Assembly: GCF_028610675.1 (NCBI RefSeq)
Contig: NZ_JAQQWS010000001.1
Span: forward strand, 558,001 to 622,000
Reading direction: 5' to 3'
DNA from: Alkalihalobacillus pseudalcaliphilus
GTDB lineage: Bacteria; Bacillota; Bacilli; Bacillales; Bacillaceae_D
Length of the DNA: 64,000 bases
Shown here one piece after another: positions 1 through 8,749 of the stretch. The notes under the pieces were generated by a model, which did not search any database, had not been told where the DNA came from, and saw nothing but the letters and a program-made list of their open reading frames with translations. The position numbers and the translations under genes were made by a program. Position 1 is the first letter of the stretch; the number at the start of each line of letters is the position of its first letter.

Positions 1-1
1 T

Positions 2-316
2 AGTAGTATCAAAGAAAGACTACCAGAGCTATCTACCTTAAGAGCCATTGGCTTAAGTAAAAAAAGACAAACCTACTCTTTAATAATAGAGGGTGCAGTA
101 TTATCGACTATTTGTGGTAGTATTGCCGTTATGATATCCTTATGGATTTCTATTCACCTGAACTTGTCTTTTAATAGCAAAATTATTACTTTACCAATTA
201 ATGCGTCTTTTACAATTTTACTATTATCACCAATAATTGGTATGAGTGCCTTTTTAGCCCCTTCTATTTGGGCCTCTAGAAAAGATATTTTATCAAATAT
301 TGTATCAAGAACTTGA
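2..316 (+). CDS. FtsX-type ABC transporter permease, C-terminal part (cut by window edge)
   Basis: The frame is open from the window edge to a TGA at 314-316, giving about 104 residues. It begins with a segment of the type IKERLPELSTLRAIGLSKK, the Arg-rich cytoplasmic patch followed by L-R-A-I-G that precedes the last membrane helices in FtsX/MacB-family permeases. Two or three hydrophobic segments follow and the protein ends soon after the last, as the family does. Such proteins move lipoproteins or antimicrobial peptides, or transmit conformational change, with a partner ATPase; that partner would lie left of the window. The substrate cannot be told from this fragment. The family call is inference from the motif and topology. 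Confidence 0.72.
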   Translation, partial: SSIKERLPELSTLRAIGLSKKRQTYSLIIEGAVLSTICGSIAVMISLWISIHLNLSFNSKIITLPINASFTILLLSPIIGMSAFLAPSIWASRKDILSNIVSRT

Positions 317-692
317 TTTAAGTTCTTACTATTTTTTGTACAATTATTACTCTAACATTATCCGGGATTATTAAGAGTATAGCACTTGTGGGTACTAGCA
401 TGAACATGGGATGCGAATATGATCACAAGTGCTATCATTTATGATTTTCCTATAGATTTGCCTCAATCCGTGAACAACATTCCATTTGTTCTTTTTATGT
501 TACGTTTAATAAACCCCTGACTGAACATTCATGAAAATATTGATAGTAAAAAAATAAGGATTGTTACTACAACAAGTCACATTCAAACAGGTATCAATAT
601 TTAAAATATTATGAATTAATTGTTACTTTTCTATTTACAACAACGCTCAGTGTAATTATCTAACAATCTTGCCGTCTTACTAAATGGGCTAT
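317..692. other. Gene-free stretch with a long inverted repeat
   Basis: No credible reading frame was found between the permease fragment and the convergent acetyltransferase. The only clear structure is a 12-bp perfect inverted repeat (ATAGCACTTGTG at 379-390, complement at 424-435) around a 33-nt spacer that itself holds GCAT/ATGC. It lacks a T-run, so it is a poor intrinsic terminator. Confidence 0.6.
379..435. repeat. 12-bp inverted repeat with 33-nt loop
   Basis: ATAGCACTTGTG at 379-390 pairs exactly with CACAAGTGCTAT at 424-435. The spacer contains a second small GCAT/ATGC pairing, giving a nested hairpin. It lies 63 bp downstream of the permease stop codon. Its role is unknown; a transcript-end structure or an old mobile-element tip are both possible. 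Confidence 0.55.
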
Positions 693-1226
693 TTAAAAAG
701 TATGTAAATAGTTTTGGTCCAATACCTTGTAGTAATAAACGGTTGTGTCTAGTTTGCCTGTACTGGATAAAGCATAATTAGGTATTTGCCCGGCTTCTAG
801 ATAACCTAGTGACTGATATAGATAATTTGAAGCGTCACCCTTCCTTGTATCTAATATCATTAAAGAGCGATTATGTTCACGAGCGATTTCTTCTGCTTTT
901 ACCATCAATTGACGTCCAATACCCTTTCGTCTGTAATCTGGATGTGTCATCAACTTCGCAATCTCACTTCTATGTGTAGCATTTTGTTTGGTCGCTAGTT
1001 CCAATTGGACACTTCCAACTATTTTTTCATTTATTTTTGCTACAAGTAATAAATTCGAAGGAGTTATAACCGATTTAATATATTCGGTTGCGACGTCTTT
1101 CTTTAAAGGTGCTAAAAAGCCTATCGACGCATCGTCTTCTACTACTTTTATTAACAAGTCACACAATTCATTGATTTGAACAGAGCTAAGCTCTTTTATC
1201 TCTTCTATACTAATTTGTTTTGACAA
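693..1226 (-). CDS. GNAT family N-acetyltransferase
   Basis: A 177-residue single-domain Gcn5-related acetyltransferase. The acetyl-CoA pyrophosphate-binding motif A is visible at residues 98-106 (YRRKGIGRQ), after a central strand with the G-x-V-x-L pattern, and the C-terminal N-Y-L-Y-x-S-L-G-Y motif B follows near residue 135. It would transfer acetyl from acetyl-CoA to an amine; the substrate is unknown. The start is a TTG at 1224-1226 chosen because GAGGGA lies 7 nt before it and there is no better ATG. It is monocistronic and convergent with the permease fragment. Confidence 0.85.
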   Translation of the reverse strand: MSKQISIEEIKELSSVQINELCDLLIKVVEDDASIGFLAPLKKDVATEYIKSVITPSNLLLVAKINEKIVGSVQLELATKQNATHRSEIAKLMTHPDYRRKGIGRQLMVKAEEIAREHNRSLMILDTRKGDASNYLYQSLGYLEAGQIPNYALSSTGKLDTTVYYYKVLDQNYLHTF

Positions 1227-1373
1227 TGCAAATCCCTCGCTTTTGTAAAAATCATTCTAATTGATATATTGTATACTTTACTTTTAAAGCCATCTTTAAT
1301 TAAGTTAGATTTCATCACATCATTTTAAGAGAATTCTTAATGAGCTCTCATTGAGGTGAAAGTTCCGTTTCTT

Positions 1374-1646
1374 TTATGAAAACACCTTAAAATCTCGATC
1401 TTTTTCATAACCTTTTGAACCTGGTTCCACTACAAGCTCTTTATATGTTAGCTCACTTGCTCCAAAGGTGAGGAAATTCCTTTGTGCTTGTCTCAAAGAA
1501 ACTTGATTAGCTCCACCTCCATAGTCTGGATCTTCATTTTGAACGAAATCATCTTCCCAATAACAAACCTCACATATGTCATAACTATCCCGTACTGCTT
1601 CAGCAAGCGTCTTATAACCACAACAAGGGCATGTGTACTTTCTCAT
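1374..1646 (-). CDS. CPCC-type cysteine-rich small protein
   Basis: A 90-residue protein of the cysteine-rich CPCC family. It opens with Y-T-C-P-C-C-G-Y (Cys6, Cys8, Cys9) and has a second pair in D-I-C-E-V-C-Y-W-E-D-D (Cys25, Cys28), followed by the D-P-D-Y-x-G-G-A-N and V-S-L-x-Q-A-Q-x-N-F stretch typical of the family. Four cysteines in this spacing suggest a structural zinc site. The biological role is not known. A strong AGGAGG sits just before the ATG. It is a single gene. Confidence 0.8.
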   Translation of the reverse strand: MRKYTCPCCGYKTLAEAVRDSYDICEVCYWEDDFVQNEDPDYGGGANQVSLRQAQRNFLTFGASELTYKELVVEPGSKGYEKDRDFKVFS

Positions 1647-1705
1647 TTAAAAACCTCCTAGGTGTAATGACTATCTCACCTTAAAAATCCACCTATTCTA
1701 ACCTA

Positions 1706-2746
1706 TCATTCTTCCGTCCTTGCCTTAATCGAACATTTAGAAACCACATCTCCAAAGGAACGAATGTCACTCAAGTAATCGTAATTCTCAGGTGAGCCAT
1801 AACGGTTAAACGTTCTGACTGCTACTACGTTTTCCTCTGGAATTACAAGAAGTGCTACATTGGTGTATCCAAGTAATTGAAAAGAGCCTTTTGGAACGGC
1901 ATCGCCTATTTGGCTAAAAGGCTGGTTTGAACCTTTCACAAACCACAAAAATCCATTCTTTTCGATTGGAAGTCTTTCGTTTGGTGTTTGAATAGCTGTA
2001 GCCATTTTTATAATGTCTCTAGGGATTACCTGTTTTCCTTCCCATTCCCCTTCCCTTAAATGAAGATACCCCCATAAGGCAAGCTCTCTTGCCGACACAT
2101 ACATATTCATATCTGAGCCGTCGATGTTATCTGTCTCTACCCAAAAAGGATTGTTTGCATCTCGAATCGTATCAGCAATCTTTAAATGTGGCTCACTCAT
2201 CTTTATCCACTCTGTTGATATAAAGCCTAAAGGTTCATAGACCTGCTCTCTTAAAATGTCAGCCACAGACTTTCCCGTTGTTTTTTTTATAATCGCCGTT
2301 AGTAATTCGATACTGGGTCCTCTATATGCCCATGATTCACCTGGGTTATATTCACGAACTAACTCTCCATTAACTATTTTAAGCCCATGAGTATGGGTTA
2401 ATAAGTGACGAACGGTGATTCCTTCATAGACCGCTAAATTAGCATCTTCCATATATATACTTATTGGATCATCAATCGAAAAGTAATCATGATATACGGC
2501 GTAGGCAGCCGCAAACCCTATATACGTCTTCCTAACAGATGCAATATGAAATTGTGTGTCCGCTTGAACATCTCGTGCATCTTTTGCATTTGACTGTTTA
2601 CCAAAATAAGATTCCGTAATGATTTTATCGTTATGAATCATACACAGAGCTGCTCCACTACCCAATCTATTAGCACTATTTTTGACATGGGTACGTACTT
2701 CATTAAACAAGGTTTTATCGGTATTTTTTAAATGCAATTTTTTCAC
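1706..2746 (-). CDS. Serine hydrolase, beta-lactamase/penicillin-binding-protein fold
   Basis: 346 residues of the beta-lactamase-related family (Pfam Beta-lactamase). The nucleophile motif S-x-x-K is at Ser70-Lys73 (IASVRK), inside the usual F-x-I-A-S segment. Later parts show the H-L-L-T-H-T-x-G element and a G-S-F-x-L-L-G-Y-T-N stretch near the C terminus. There is no signal peptide, so it is probably cytoplasmic, acting on a small ester or amide rather than on cell wall. The start is a GTG at 2744-2746; its ribosome site is weak, so the N terminus is less certain. A paralogous family member is at 23962-25032. Confidence 0.82.
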   Translation of the reverse strand: MKKLHLKNTDKTLFNEVRTHVKNSANRLGSGAALCMIHNDKIITESYFGKQSNAKDARDVQADTQFHIASVRKTYIGFAAAYAVYHDYFSIDDPISIYMEDANLAVYEGITVRHLLTHTHGLKIVNGELVREYNPGESWAYRGPSIELLTAIIKKTTGKSVADILREQVYEPLGFISTEWIKMSEPHLKIADTIRDANNPFWVETDNIDGSDMNMYVSARELALWGYLHLREGEWEGKQVIPRDIIKMATAIQTPNERLPIEKNGFLWFVKGSNQPFSQIGDAVPKGSFQLLGYTNVALLVIPEENVVAVRTFNRYGSPENYDYLSDIRSFGDVVSKCSIKARTEE

Positions 2747-3185
2747 ACTCCATTGGCTCCTTTTTCTTGACCATTCATATAACTGGTCATACTGTATAAT
2801 ACATTACCAATCTCCTGTTTAGCTCACTTAAAAAACAATCATTTCATACCATCTAAAAGCAGTTCACGATAAATCTCCTTTAAGGTTTGCTTATATTTTC
2901 TTAAGTGATGGATTGCTGCATAAAAGGACCTTTTCTAAAATATATGTGACTTTAAATTCTGCTTCCAAGTCGTAAAATCATACCTCCTCAATTTCAAAAC
3001 ACTGTTACTAGACAGTGAAAACATTACCTTACATGAGCACTCTAACATCCTTCACTAAATCATAATCATTCACCACTTATTTTATCATGAAACGTTACGT
3101 CATGATTGCTGTTCAGTCCGATTCTTGAACAAAATCAAAAAGAACCCTAGTACTCATCGAGAGTCATAGGGTTCTAATACGATTA
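2747..3185. other. Gene-poor stretch with a possible decayed reading frame
   Basis: No intact gene was found. On the minus strand between about 2990 and 2844, one frame reads about 48 codons broken by a single internal stop, after a GAGGAGG-like sequence, and could be a pseudogene scrap; I do not recognise it. The right part holds the terminator for the YflT-like gene (3141-3175). Confidence 0.4.
3141..3175 (-). terminator. Intrinsic terminator of the YflT-like gene
   Basis: AGAACCCTA (3141-3149) pairs with TAGGGTTCT (3167-3175); read on the minus strand it is followed by a T-rich tract (complement of AAAATCAAAA). It lies 10 bp after the stop of the gene at 3186-3530. Confidence 0.8.
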
Positions 3186-3530
3186 TTAAAAACGAACAAG
3201 TTGCTCTTGGTTTGTGACAATCACGATAATTTTACCTTGGTCCAATCTTTCTTCTAACGCTTCTGCTTCTACAGATGAGTAACCAAGCTCTTCAAATTTC
3301 GCTCGTAATTCATCACCTTTTTTTCGGAATACATTTTTTATGCTCGTGCCAAGTCCTGTTTCAGATACGGATACCTTGTTGGCATCGGCTTGGTCTGCTA
3401 CACGATTCGTTCTGTCATCATCATGGGTAATCACATAAATATCATCTTCGGAGATGTTTTGAGTTTTTAATTGATTAACGACCGTTATTACTTCTTCGTC
3501 ATTTGTGAATTCCTTATGTGTTGGTTTCAT
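3186..3530 (-). CDS. General stress protein, YflT/GspM domain
   Basis: 114 residues matching the heat-induced stress protein YflT family. Typical features are the N-terminal x-E-x-x-x-x-V-x-x-L-K-x-x-x-x-x-x-x-D-I-Y-V-I-T-H segment, the D-R-T-N-x-V-A-D linker and the C-terminal L-D-x-G-K-I-I-V-I-V stretch. In B. subtilis members belong to the sigma-B general stress regulon; the molecular function is unknown. Here a near-consensus sigma-B promoter lies just upstream (3554-3578) and a strong AGGAGG precedes the ATG, so stress control is well supported by sequence. Confidence 0.85.
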   Translation of the reverse strand: MKPTHKEFTNDEEVITVVNQLKTQNISEDDIYVITHDDDRTNRVADQADANKVSVSETGLGTSIKNVFRKKGDELRAKFEELGYSSVEAEALEERLDQGKIIVIVTNQEQLVRF

Positions 3531-3553
3531 TTGTATCGCCTCCTAGTGTATGT

Positions 3554-3578
3554 ATACCCAAGGAGCTCTTCATAAAAC
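3554..3578 (-). promoter_or_regulatory. Sigma-B-type promoter
   Basis: Read on the minus strand: GTTTTA (-35, 3573-3578), 13-nt spacer, GGGTAT (-10, 3554-3559). The B. subtilis sigma-B consensus is GTTTAA, 12-14 nt, GGGTAT. It lies 24 bp before the start of the YflT-like gene, a family known to be sigma-B dependent. Confidence 0.8.
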
Positions 3579-3653
3579 TAGGAATACTATTTTTAGAGAG
3601 TCTTTAGCGATTTTTTGAGATTAAACCATGTATGTCCAAAATGTATACGGAAT

Positions 3654-4544
3654 TTACGATGATGGAGATTTTATACGGCTTTCATAACTGACTAATTCAT
3701 ATTTTACGCGAAAACCAAGAGAGCGATATAAGTTAATAGCGGCTGTATTGTCGCTACTTACACAAATAGTTATTTCTTCGATACTAGCATAGGAAAATAT
3801 TTGTTTTAAGGCAGCAGCAATGAGAATTCTTCCAACACCTTGCCTTCTGTATTTTGAATTTACAGCTACATATTCAATATTTGCTTCCTGGTGCTTAGGG
3901 TTAGCTTCTATATAAACATAACCTTTTATTTCTTTCTCGTTCTCTTTAACGACATATAAATGATGGTTTTCATGTAAACGAGAGAGTATCGTTTTAGCGT
4001 CATAATATGTTTTAGGGAATGCTTCATTATGTAGTTGGCTAAAAGAGTTTTGATAATCCTCTGCATAGACTTCATAATCAGAGTTTTTGTCATTTTTATA
4101 TGTATCTCTATTTAAATCAAGGACCATATGAGAACCTTCATCTACCCCGCCGTTTTCTCGAACAAAGTCTTGTACGAATTGATTTTCTTGATTAATGAAA
4201 AATGAGAAGCAGCTTATTTCATTTGGCATTCTTTCGGTTAATTGATTCCATAATTCTTGAGCTAATGAATGATCATGATTGACAACAAATGGTCCCCATA
4301 CCTCAGCATATTGTCCTTCAATATCTACATCAAAGCCAATTGCACCCATGATTACTGAATCATGGTAAGCTACGATAAAAGATTCTTCTACTGTCAAATC
4401 AGAAAAATCATTCATTAATGTGTCGAAAATTTCCTCGCGGTCCTCTCCGCAAAACCCAATGTGAAATTCCTTTTGATTGTTCATCTTTTCTAAAAAAACA
4501 GCAAGTTCTCTTATATTCGTTGGAGCTGTTAGTACTCTGTTCAT
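3654..4544 (-). CDS. GNAT acetyltransferase with an N-terminal extra GNAT-like half
   Basis: 296 residues from the chosen start. The C-terminal half is a full GNAT domain with V-N-S-K-Y-R-R-Q-G-V-G-R (acetyl-CoA loop) and N-x-A-A-I-N-L-Y-R-S-L-G-F (motif B). The N-terminal half has the strand pattern of a degenerate second GNAT fold but no binding loop. The frame runs open up to 4583, but the ATG at 4542-4544 has GAAAGG about 9 nt upstream while the upstream Met codons have nothing, so I place the start there. The substrate is unknown. Confidence 0.8.
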   Translation of the reverse strand: MNRVLTAPTNIRELAVFLEKMNNQKEFHIGFCGEDREEIFDTLMNDFSDLTVEESFIVAYHDSVIMGAIGFDVDIEGQYAEVWGPFVVNHDHSLAQELWNQLTERMPNEISCFSFFINQENQFVQDFVRENGGVDEGSHMVLDLNRDTYKNDKNSDYEVYAEDYQNSFSQLHNEAFPKTYYDAKTILSRLHENHHLYVVKENEKEIKGYVYIEANPKHQEANIEYVAVNSKYRRQGVGRILIAAALKQIFSYASIEEITICVSSDNTAAINLYRSLGFRVKYELVSYESRIKSPSS

Positions 4545-4679
4545 AAAATCAACCTTTCTTAGTTGGAAATACAATACCATCATTATACCACGACTTATAT
4601 TTTATATGATTATTCTGTCTTTTTCATCCTTTTTTTTAAAACGTACATCCTAACAGATATATTAGAACACATAGCAAAA

Positions 4680-4710
4680 AAACACTTACGATATTTAATC
4701 GTAAGTGTTT
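4680..4710 (-). terminator. Strong intrinsic terminator
   Basis: A perfect 13-bp stem: AAACACTTACGAT (4680-4692), loop ATTTA, complement at 4698-4710, with an A-run on the plus strand just before it (T-run in the minus-strand transcript). It ends the transcript of the UspA-fold gene. Confidence 0.88.
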
Positions 4711-4724
4711 CGGTGTCTATTTAT

Positions 4725-5402
4725 TTACGAATCATTGTCAGCCACCAATTTAGCCTTTAACCCATGTACATGATAGGAATCGAATTTTTTCCCATTTGTA
4801 AACGACAAAAAGATGCCGTTATCAAAGTCGGTAGCAGATTCTTTAAAAAATACACCATCTTCAATAGTTTGTTCTGATTTTTTGTAGGTGATCATAAATT
4901 CACCCTCTTTATTTGTCGGTTCTAAATAGGCATAAACGCCACGGTCATAATTCCAATGTTCATAAGGAAAAGCCACTTTTTGTGAGACGAAATGAAGATC
5001 GACTTGAGGCATTTCCTTCATTAATAAGTTTGGAAAAGAACCGTGCAGCATTTCTTCAAAGCGGCTTTCAGCGACATGTGTTAAAACAATTTGGGTAAAG
5101 CCACCTTCTTTAATATAGGATACTAAATGTTTAAAGGCCTTATTGTAAGTAGGAAACTCTTTGATTTGAAAGTGCTTGGCTCCTAAATCTTCACTAAGCT
5201 TTTTACTCTCTGTATTCATCAATTCTACTTCAGGTCCATCATGATATGTATTTTCTGCTTCATGTAAAAACAACACTTCAAAATCACATTCAAAAGCTTT
5301 GGCTACCTTCGCCCCACGTAATATAGTCGTAGGACTATACATATCAAATTCGAGAAAAACGAGCACCTTTTCATGATTTCTTTGACTTTTTAATTCTAAC
5401 AT
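4725..5402 (-). CDS. UspA/HUP-fold protein of unknown function
   Basis: 225 residues. The first 140 residues show alternating strands and helices of a universal-stress-protein-like fold: V-L-V-F-L-E-F-D, A-x-x-x-A-K-A-F-E-C-D-F-E-V-L-F-L-H, and I-V-L-T-H-V-A-E-S-R-F-E-E-M-L-H-G-S-F, the last recalling the Usp-like domain of KdpD sensors. The remaining 80 residues are beta-rich and I do not recognise them. No kinase or membrane segments are present. It is a single gene with its own terminator. It may bind a nucleotide; this is inference only. Confidence 0.5.
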   Translation of the reverse strand: MLELKSQRNHEKVLVFLEFDMYSPTTILRGAKVAKAFECDFEVLFLHEAENTYHDGPEVELMNTESKKLSEDLGAKHFQIKEFPTYNKAFKHLVSYIKEGGFTQIVLTHVAESRFEEMLHGSFPNLLMKEMPQVDLHFVSQKVAFPYEHWNYDRGVYAYLEPTNKEGEFMITYKKSEQTIEDGVFFKESATDFDNGIFLSFTNGKKFDSYHVHGLKAKLVADNDS

Positions 5403-5524
5403 TTTAACACCACCATTTAATCTTTCATATTCATGTATATCATACCCCTGCTCTATTGAAATTAACCTTTATTCAAATAGCAAGAAGAAAGAATGATGGT
5501 CCTCGCTGTCAGCCCTTAATACTT

Positions 5525-6922
5525 TTACAAATGAAGCTGGTTGATGACCGTCGCAATCCGTAAAACCCCTTCTTTTATTTGATCTTCCGTTAAACTGCCA
5601 TAACCGAGAACGATTTGGTTTAAGTGATGCCCTTTTTTCATCGCATAATGTTCAACAGGATACACTTGAACATCTGCTTCTTGAAGCTTCTTTAATAAGC
5701 TCTTTTCGAAAATAATATTGTGCATTTCTACAACCAAATGCATACCAGCTGCCTCCCCAATTAGTTTACAACTCGGGAAATATTTAGCGAGCTCATCAAC
5801 TAACGTAGCCCTTCTTTTTTGATAAATTCGTTTCATCTTTCTAATATGTTGTTCTAAATAACCTTCTTCAATAAATCTTGCCATCGCTAATTGTTCCATA
5901 GTGCTCGTATGACGATCTGCATACCATTTTAATGCTTGAAAGGGTTCAATTAAAGCTGGTGGTAATACAACATAACCAATTCTAATCGCCGGCGATAGAA
6001 TTTTACTAAACGTTCCGACATAGATCACTGTATTCGGATCGAGACTTTGCATCGATGATACAGCCGTTCCTTCATATGTAAATTCACTATCATAATCATC
6101 TTCAACAATAAACGTATTCATTTTCCTTGCATACTCAACAAGTTGAATTCGCCTTTGAATACTTAATGTAATGCCGGTAGGAAACTGGTGTGACGGTATC
6201 ACAAAAACAAAGCTCGGAGCTGTGTCTGTCGGTAACTCCCTCGGAATAATTCCTTCATTATCCATAGAAATCGGCAATAGATTCGCCCCGGCTTGCACAA
6301 AAATACCTCTCATTTCATCGGTAACAGGGTCCTCAACAGCTATTCTACCTTTTTGACTTGCTAAGAGTCTCGTTATTAAGTATAAAGCTTGTGTAGCCCC
6401 TGAAGTAATGACGATTTGGTCCCGGTGACATTTCACACTACGAGTCCTTCCTAAATAATTGGCCAAACTCGCTCTTAACTTTTCCTCACCATTTGACGTT
6501 CCATAACCAAAAATTTCGTTATCAATATCATAACAAATGTCTTTAATAAGCTTGCCCCAAACCTTTCGCGGAAAATGATCGATCGCTGGGTGAGCCGCCC
6601 TAAAATCAATCATCTTTTCTATTTTTGGCTGATGGCTTTTTGTCTGTCTAAAATCAGTCGTTATGCCCACCTGAAGAGCAACACCCGGTGCAACATAGCT
6701 GCCTGATTTCTCTTTCATGTAGATATAACCCTCATATAAAAGCTGTTCATAAGCGGCTAGCACCGTATTTCTTGATACACCGATTTGGTCTGCCATTTCA
6801 CGAGAAGAAGGAAGTCTCGTATGTTCAATTAATTGCTCGTCCAAAATAAGTTCTCGAATATGCTGATATACTTGTTTCGTTAAGCTAACTTGACTCTTTC
6901 TGTTCACTTCAAACCATAACAT
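5525..6922 (-). CDS. MocR/GabR-type PLP-dependent transcription regulator
   Basis: A fusion of an N-terminal GntR winged helix (R-L-P-S-S-R-E-M-A-D-Q-I-G-V-S-R-N-T-V) and a class I aminotransferase domain. The PLP-binding lysine lies in Y-V-G-T-F-S-K-I-L-S-P-A-I-R, and the D-D-Y-D-S-E-F segment that holds the pyridine ring nitrogen is intact. The upstream Met at 6964 has no ribosome site; the ATG at 6920-6922 has AAAGGGG 9 nt before it and matches the start of pdxR-like proteins, so I chose it. It is divergent from the racemase gene at 7044, which it probably controls. A TATCATGATA palindrome lies between them. Confidence 0.88.
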   Translation of the reverse strand: MLWFEVNRKSQVSLTKQVYQHIRELILDEQLIEHTRLPSSREMADQIGVSRNTVLAAYEQLLYEGYIYMKEKSGSYVAPGVALQVGITTDFRQTKSHQPKIEKMIDFRAAHPAIDHFPRKVWGKLIKDICYDIDNEIFGYGTSNGEEKLRASLANYLGRTRSVKCHRDQIVITSGATQALYLITRLLASQKGRIAVEDPVTDEMRGIFVQAGANLLPISMDNEGIIPRELPTDTAPSFVFVIPSHQFPTGITLSIQRRIQLVEYARKMNTFIVEDDYDSEFTYEGTAVSSMQSLDPNTVIYVGTFSKILSPAIRIGYVVLPPALIEPFQALKWYADRHTSTMEQLAMARFIEEGYLEQHIRKMKRIYQKRRATLVDELAKYFPSCKLIGEAAGMHLVVEMHNIIFEKSLLKKLQEADVQVYPVEHYAMKKGHHLNQIVLGYGSLTEDQIKEGVLRIATVINQLHL

Positions 6923-7043
6923 CGTATCGAACCCCTTTTGATCTGGTACCATATATTTGTTCATTTATTGGTTCTATGTAAGACCAGTATATCATGATAC
7001 ATTTATGATAGATCAAATACAATAATAAGATGGTGATGGAATC

Positions 7044-7754
7044 ATGATGAAAAAAATAGGTCTAATCGGTGGATTAAGCTGGGAATCGACGGCTGACTAC
7101 TACAAAAGAATTAACGAATACGTTAAAAATCAATACGGAGGGCTTCACTCAGCAAAATGTCTCGTTTATTCATTCAATTTTCATGAAGTTGTAGAATTGC
7201 AAAATAACGGACGTTGGCAGGAAGCAACAGAAGAAATGATTACAGCTGCTCAATCATTAGAAAAAGCGGGGGCCGAGCTCGTCATTATCTGCACAAATAC
7301 GATGCATTTAATGGCAAAGGAAGTCCAAGAAGCGATCTCTATTCCTCTCATCCATATCGTTGATGTCATTGCTGAGTCAATCAAAAGTCATGGCTTTTCG
7401 AAGATAGGATTATTAGGAACTCGATTTACGATGGAAAAGGATTTTTATAAAGAAAAGCTTGAAGAACATGGAATTGAAACGATCATTCCTACTGAGGAAG
7501 ACCGAGCCATTGTGCATCATGTTATCTATGACGAGTTGTGTCAAGGAATCGTATGTCCAAATTCAAAAGCATCCTATCAAGCGATTATTGAACGATTAGC
7601 TTCTCGTGGAGCGGAAGGTGTTATTTTAGGATGTACGGAAATTCCATTACTCATTTCAGAGCACGACACCTTGATTCCATTATTTGACTCCACAAAACTC
7701 CATGCGGAATATGCAACAAAACTTGCCCTACTACCAAAAGAACAGGTATCCTAA
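7044..7754 (+). CDS. Aspartate/glutamate racemase family protein
   Basis: 236 residues. The two catalytic cysteines of the PLP-independent Asp/Glu/hydantoin racemase family are visible: Cys83 in I-I-C-T-N-T-M-H and Cys197 in I-L-G-C-T-E-I-P-L-L. The N terminus (G-L-I-G-G-L-S-W-E-S-T) and length match the RacX/YgeA branch, which can have broad amino-acid racemase activity. D-amino acids made here could be used in cell wall remodelling or catabolism; this is inference. It is divergent from a MocR regulator, which usually senses PLP or an amino compound, and ends with its own terminator. Confidence 0.85.
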   Translation: MMKKIGLIGGLSWESTADYYKRINEYVKNQYGGLHSAKCLVYSFNFHEVVELQNNGRWQEATEEMITAAQSLEKAGAELVIICTNTMHLMAKEVQEAISIPLIHIVDVIAESIKSHGFSKIGLLGTRFTMEKDFYKEKLEEHGIETIIPTEEDRAIVHHVIYDELCQGIVCPNSKASYQAIIERLASRGAEGVILGCTEIPLLISEHDTLIPLFDSTKLHAEYATKLALLPKEQVS

Positions 7755-7776
7755 GCTGTGAAATAACTTTTCAGCT

Positions 7777-7804
7777 AACATCACCTTACAAACGAGGTGA
7801 TGTT
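7777..7804 (+). terminator. Hairpin after the racemase gene
   Basis: AACATCACCT (7777-7786) and AGGTGATGTT (7795-7804) form a 10-bp stem with an 8-nt loop, followed by TCTTTG. The T-run is weak, but the position 22 bp after the stop fits a terminator. Confidence 0.65.
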
Positions 7805-7892
7805 TCTTTGTGAAGATAAAATGAACAATCAAAACTTCACAAGGATTTAACATGATTCTGCTATGCTTTGATTAGATAGGAGGAAATAGAAG

Positions 7893-8486
7893 ATGAGATA
7901 CATATGGCTATTACTAGCTTCTACATTATTACTAACAGGTTGTAATTGGGTGTATCAAGTAGGCGGTCCACCTGAAGGCGTTTTAGAAGGGAATTCATCC
8001 ATTCCTAATGACTTTCATTTTATTACGCAGCACGGGGAAGAAATGACAACGGGCACATTATCAGATACATATTGGATCGCCAATTTTATTTTTACAGAAT
8101 GCCCTTCTGTTTGCCCGATGATGACACCTAATATGCAGGCGTTGCAGGATTTTACAATGGAAGAAAATTTGCCGGTTCAATATATTTCTTTTACTGTGGA
8201 TCCAGATGCAGATGCCCCAGAAAGATTAAAAAAATACGGGGAAAATATGGGTGTGAATTTTGACACCTGGGACTTTGCAACCGGTTATAGTCAAGAAGAA
8301 ATAGCCGCATTTTCGGAGGAGGCGTTTTTGGCTCCTGTGCAACCGTTAGAAGATAACGATGATATCATGCATAGTACTCGATTCTTTCTAATCGACCGTA
8401 ACGGTGATGTTATTCGCTTATACGATGGATTAGCTGTTGATCAAAGCCCTATTCAAGAGGATTTACTAAATGTAATTGAAGATTAA
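7893..8486 (+). CDS. SCO1/SenC family copper chaperone lipoprotein
   Basis: 197 residues. The N terminus has a lipoprotein signal ending L-L-T-G-C (lipidated Cys17). The thioredoxin-fold copper site is complete: Cys70 and Cys74 in E-C-P-S-V-C-P and His160 in I-M-H-S-T-R. This family (B. subtilis BsSco/YpmQ) delivers copper to the CuA centre of cytochrome c oxidase on the outer face of the membrane. AGGAGG precedes the ATG. It stands alone, flanked by terminators; no oxidase subunit genes lie nearby. Confidence 0.93.
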   Translation: MRYIWLLLASTLLLTGCNWVYQVGGPPEGVLEGNSSIPNDFHFITQHGEEMTTGTLSDTYWIANFIFTECPSVCPMMTPNMQALQDFTMEENLPVQYISFTVDPDADAPERLKKYGENMGVNFDTWDFATGYSQEEIAAFSEEAFLAPVQPLEDNDDIMHSTRFFLIDRNGDVIRLYDGLAVDQSPIQEDLLNVIED

Positions 8487-8539
8487 TGAAACACAATAGG
8501 ATCACCTAGTCATCAGATTAGCTACTTCCGTGCACATGT

Positions 8540-8581
8540 AAAAGGATAGGTGCACATGTACGGTTTGCTCCCTATCCTTTT
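8540..8581 (+). terminator. Intrinsic terminator of the SCO gene
   Basis: AAAAGGATAGG (8540-8550) pairs with CCTATCCTTTT (8571-8581), an 11-bp stem ending in a T-run. A 10-bp direct repeat TGCACATGTA occurs before the left arm and in the loop. Confidence 0.8.
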
Positions 8582-8749
8582 AAAAAGAGAAAGTAACCAA
8601 CCTCAATGACTACTGCTTTGAAAGTTCGTGATCTTGCATGACTTTTTAATGATAATAGATTGTTCATCAGCTATCTTTTGATTACTATGTTTAGATGCAT
8701 CAAAGGTTATCAGTGCTTTCCATAAAGCCCAATTCCCCGTAAACAAAAA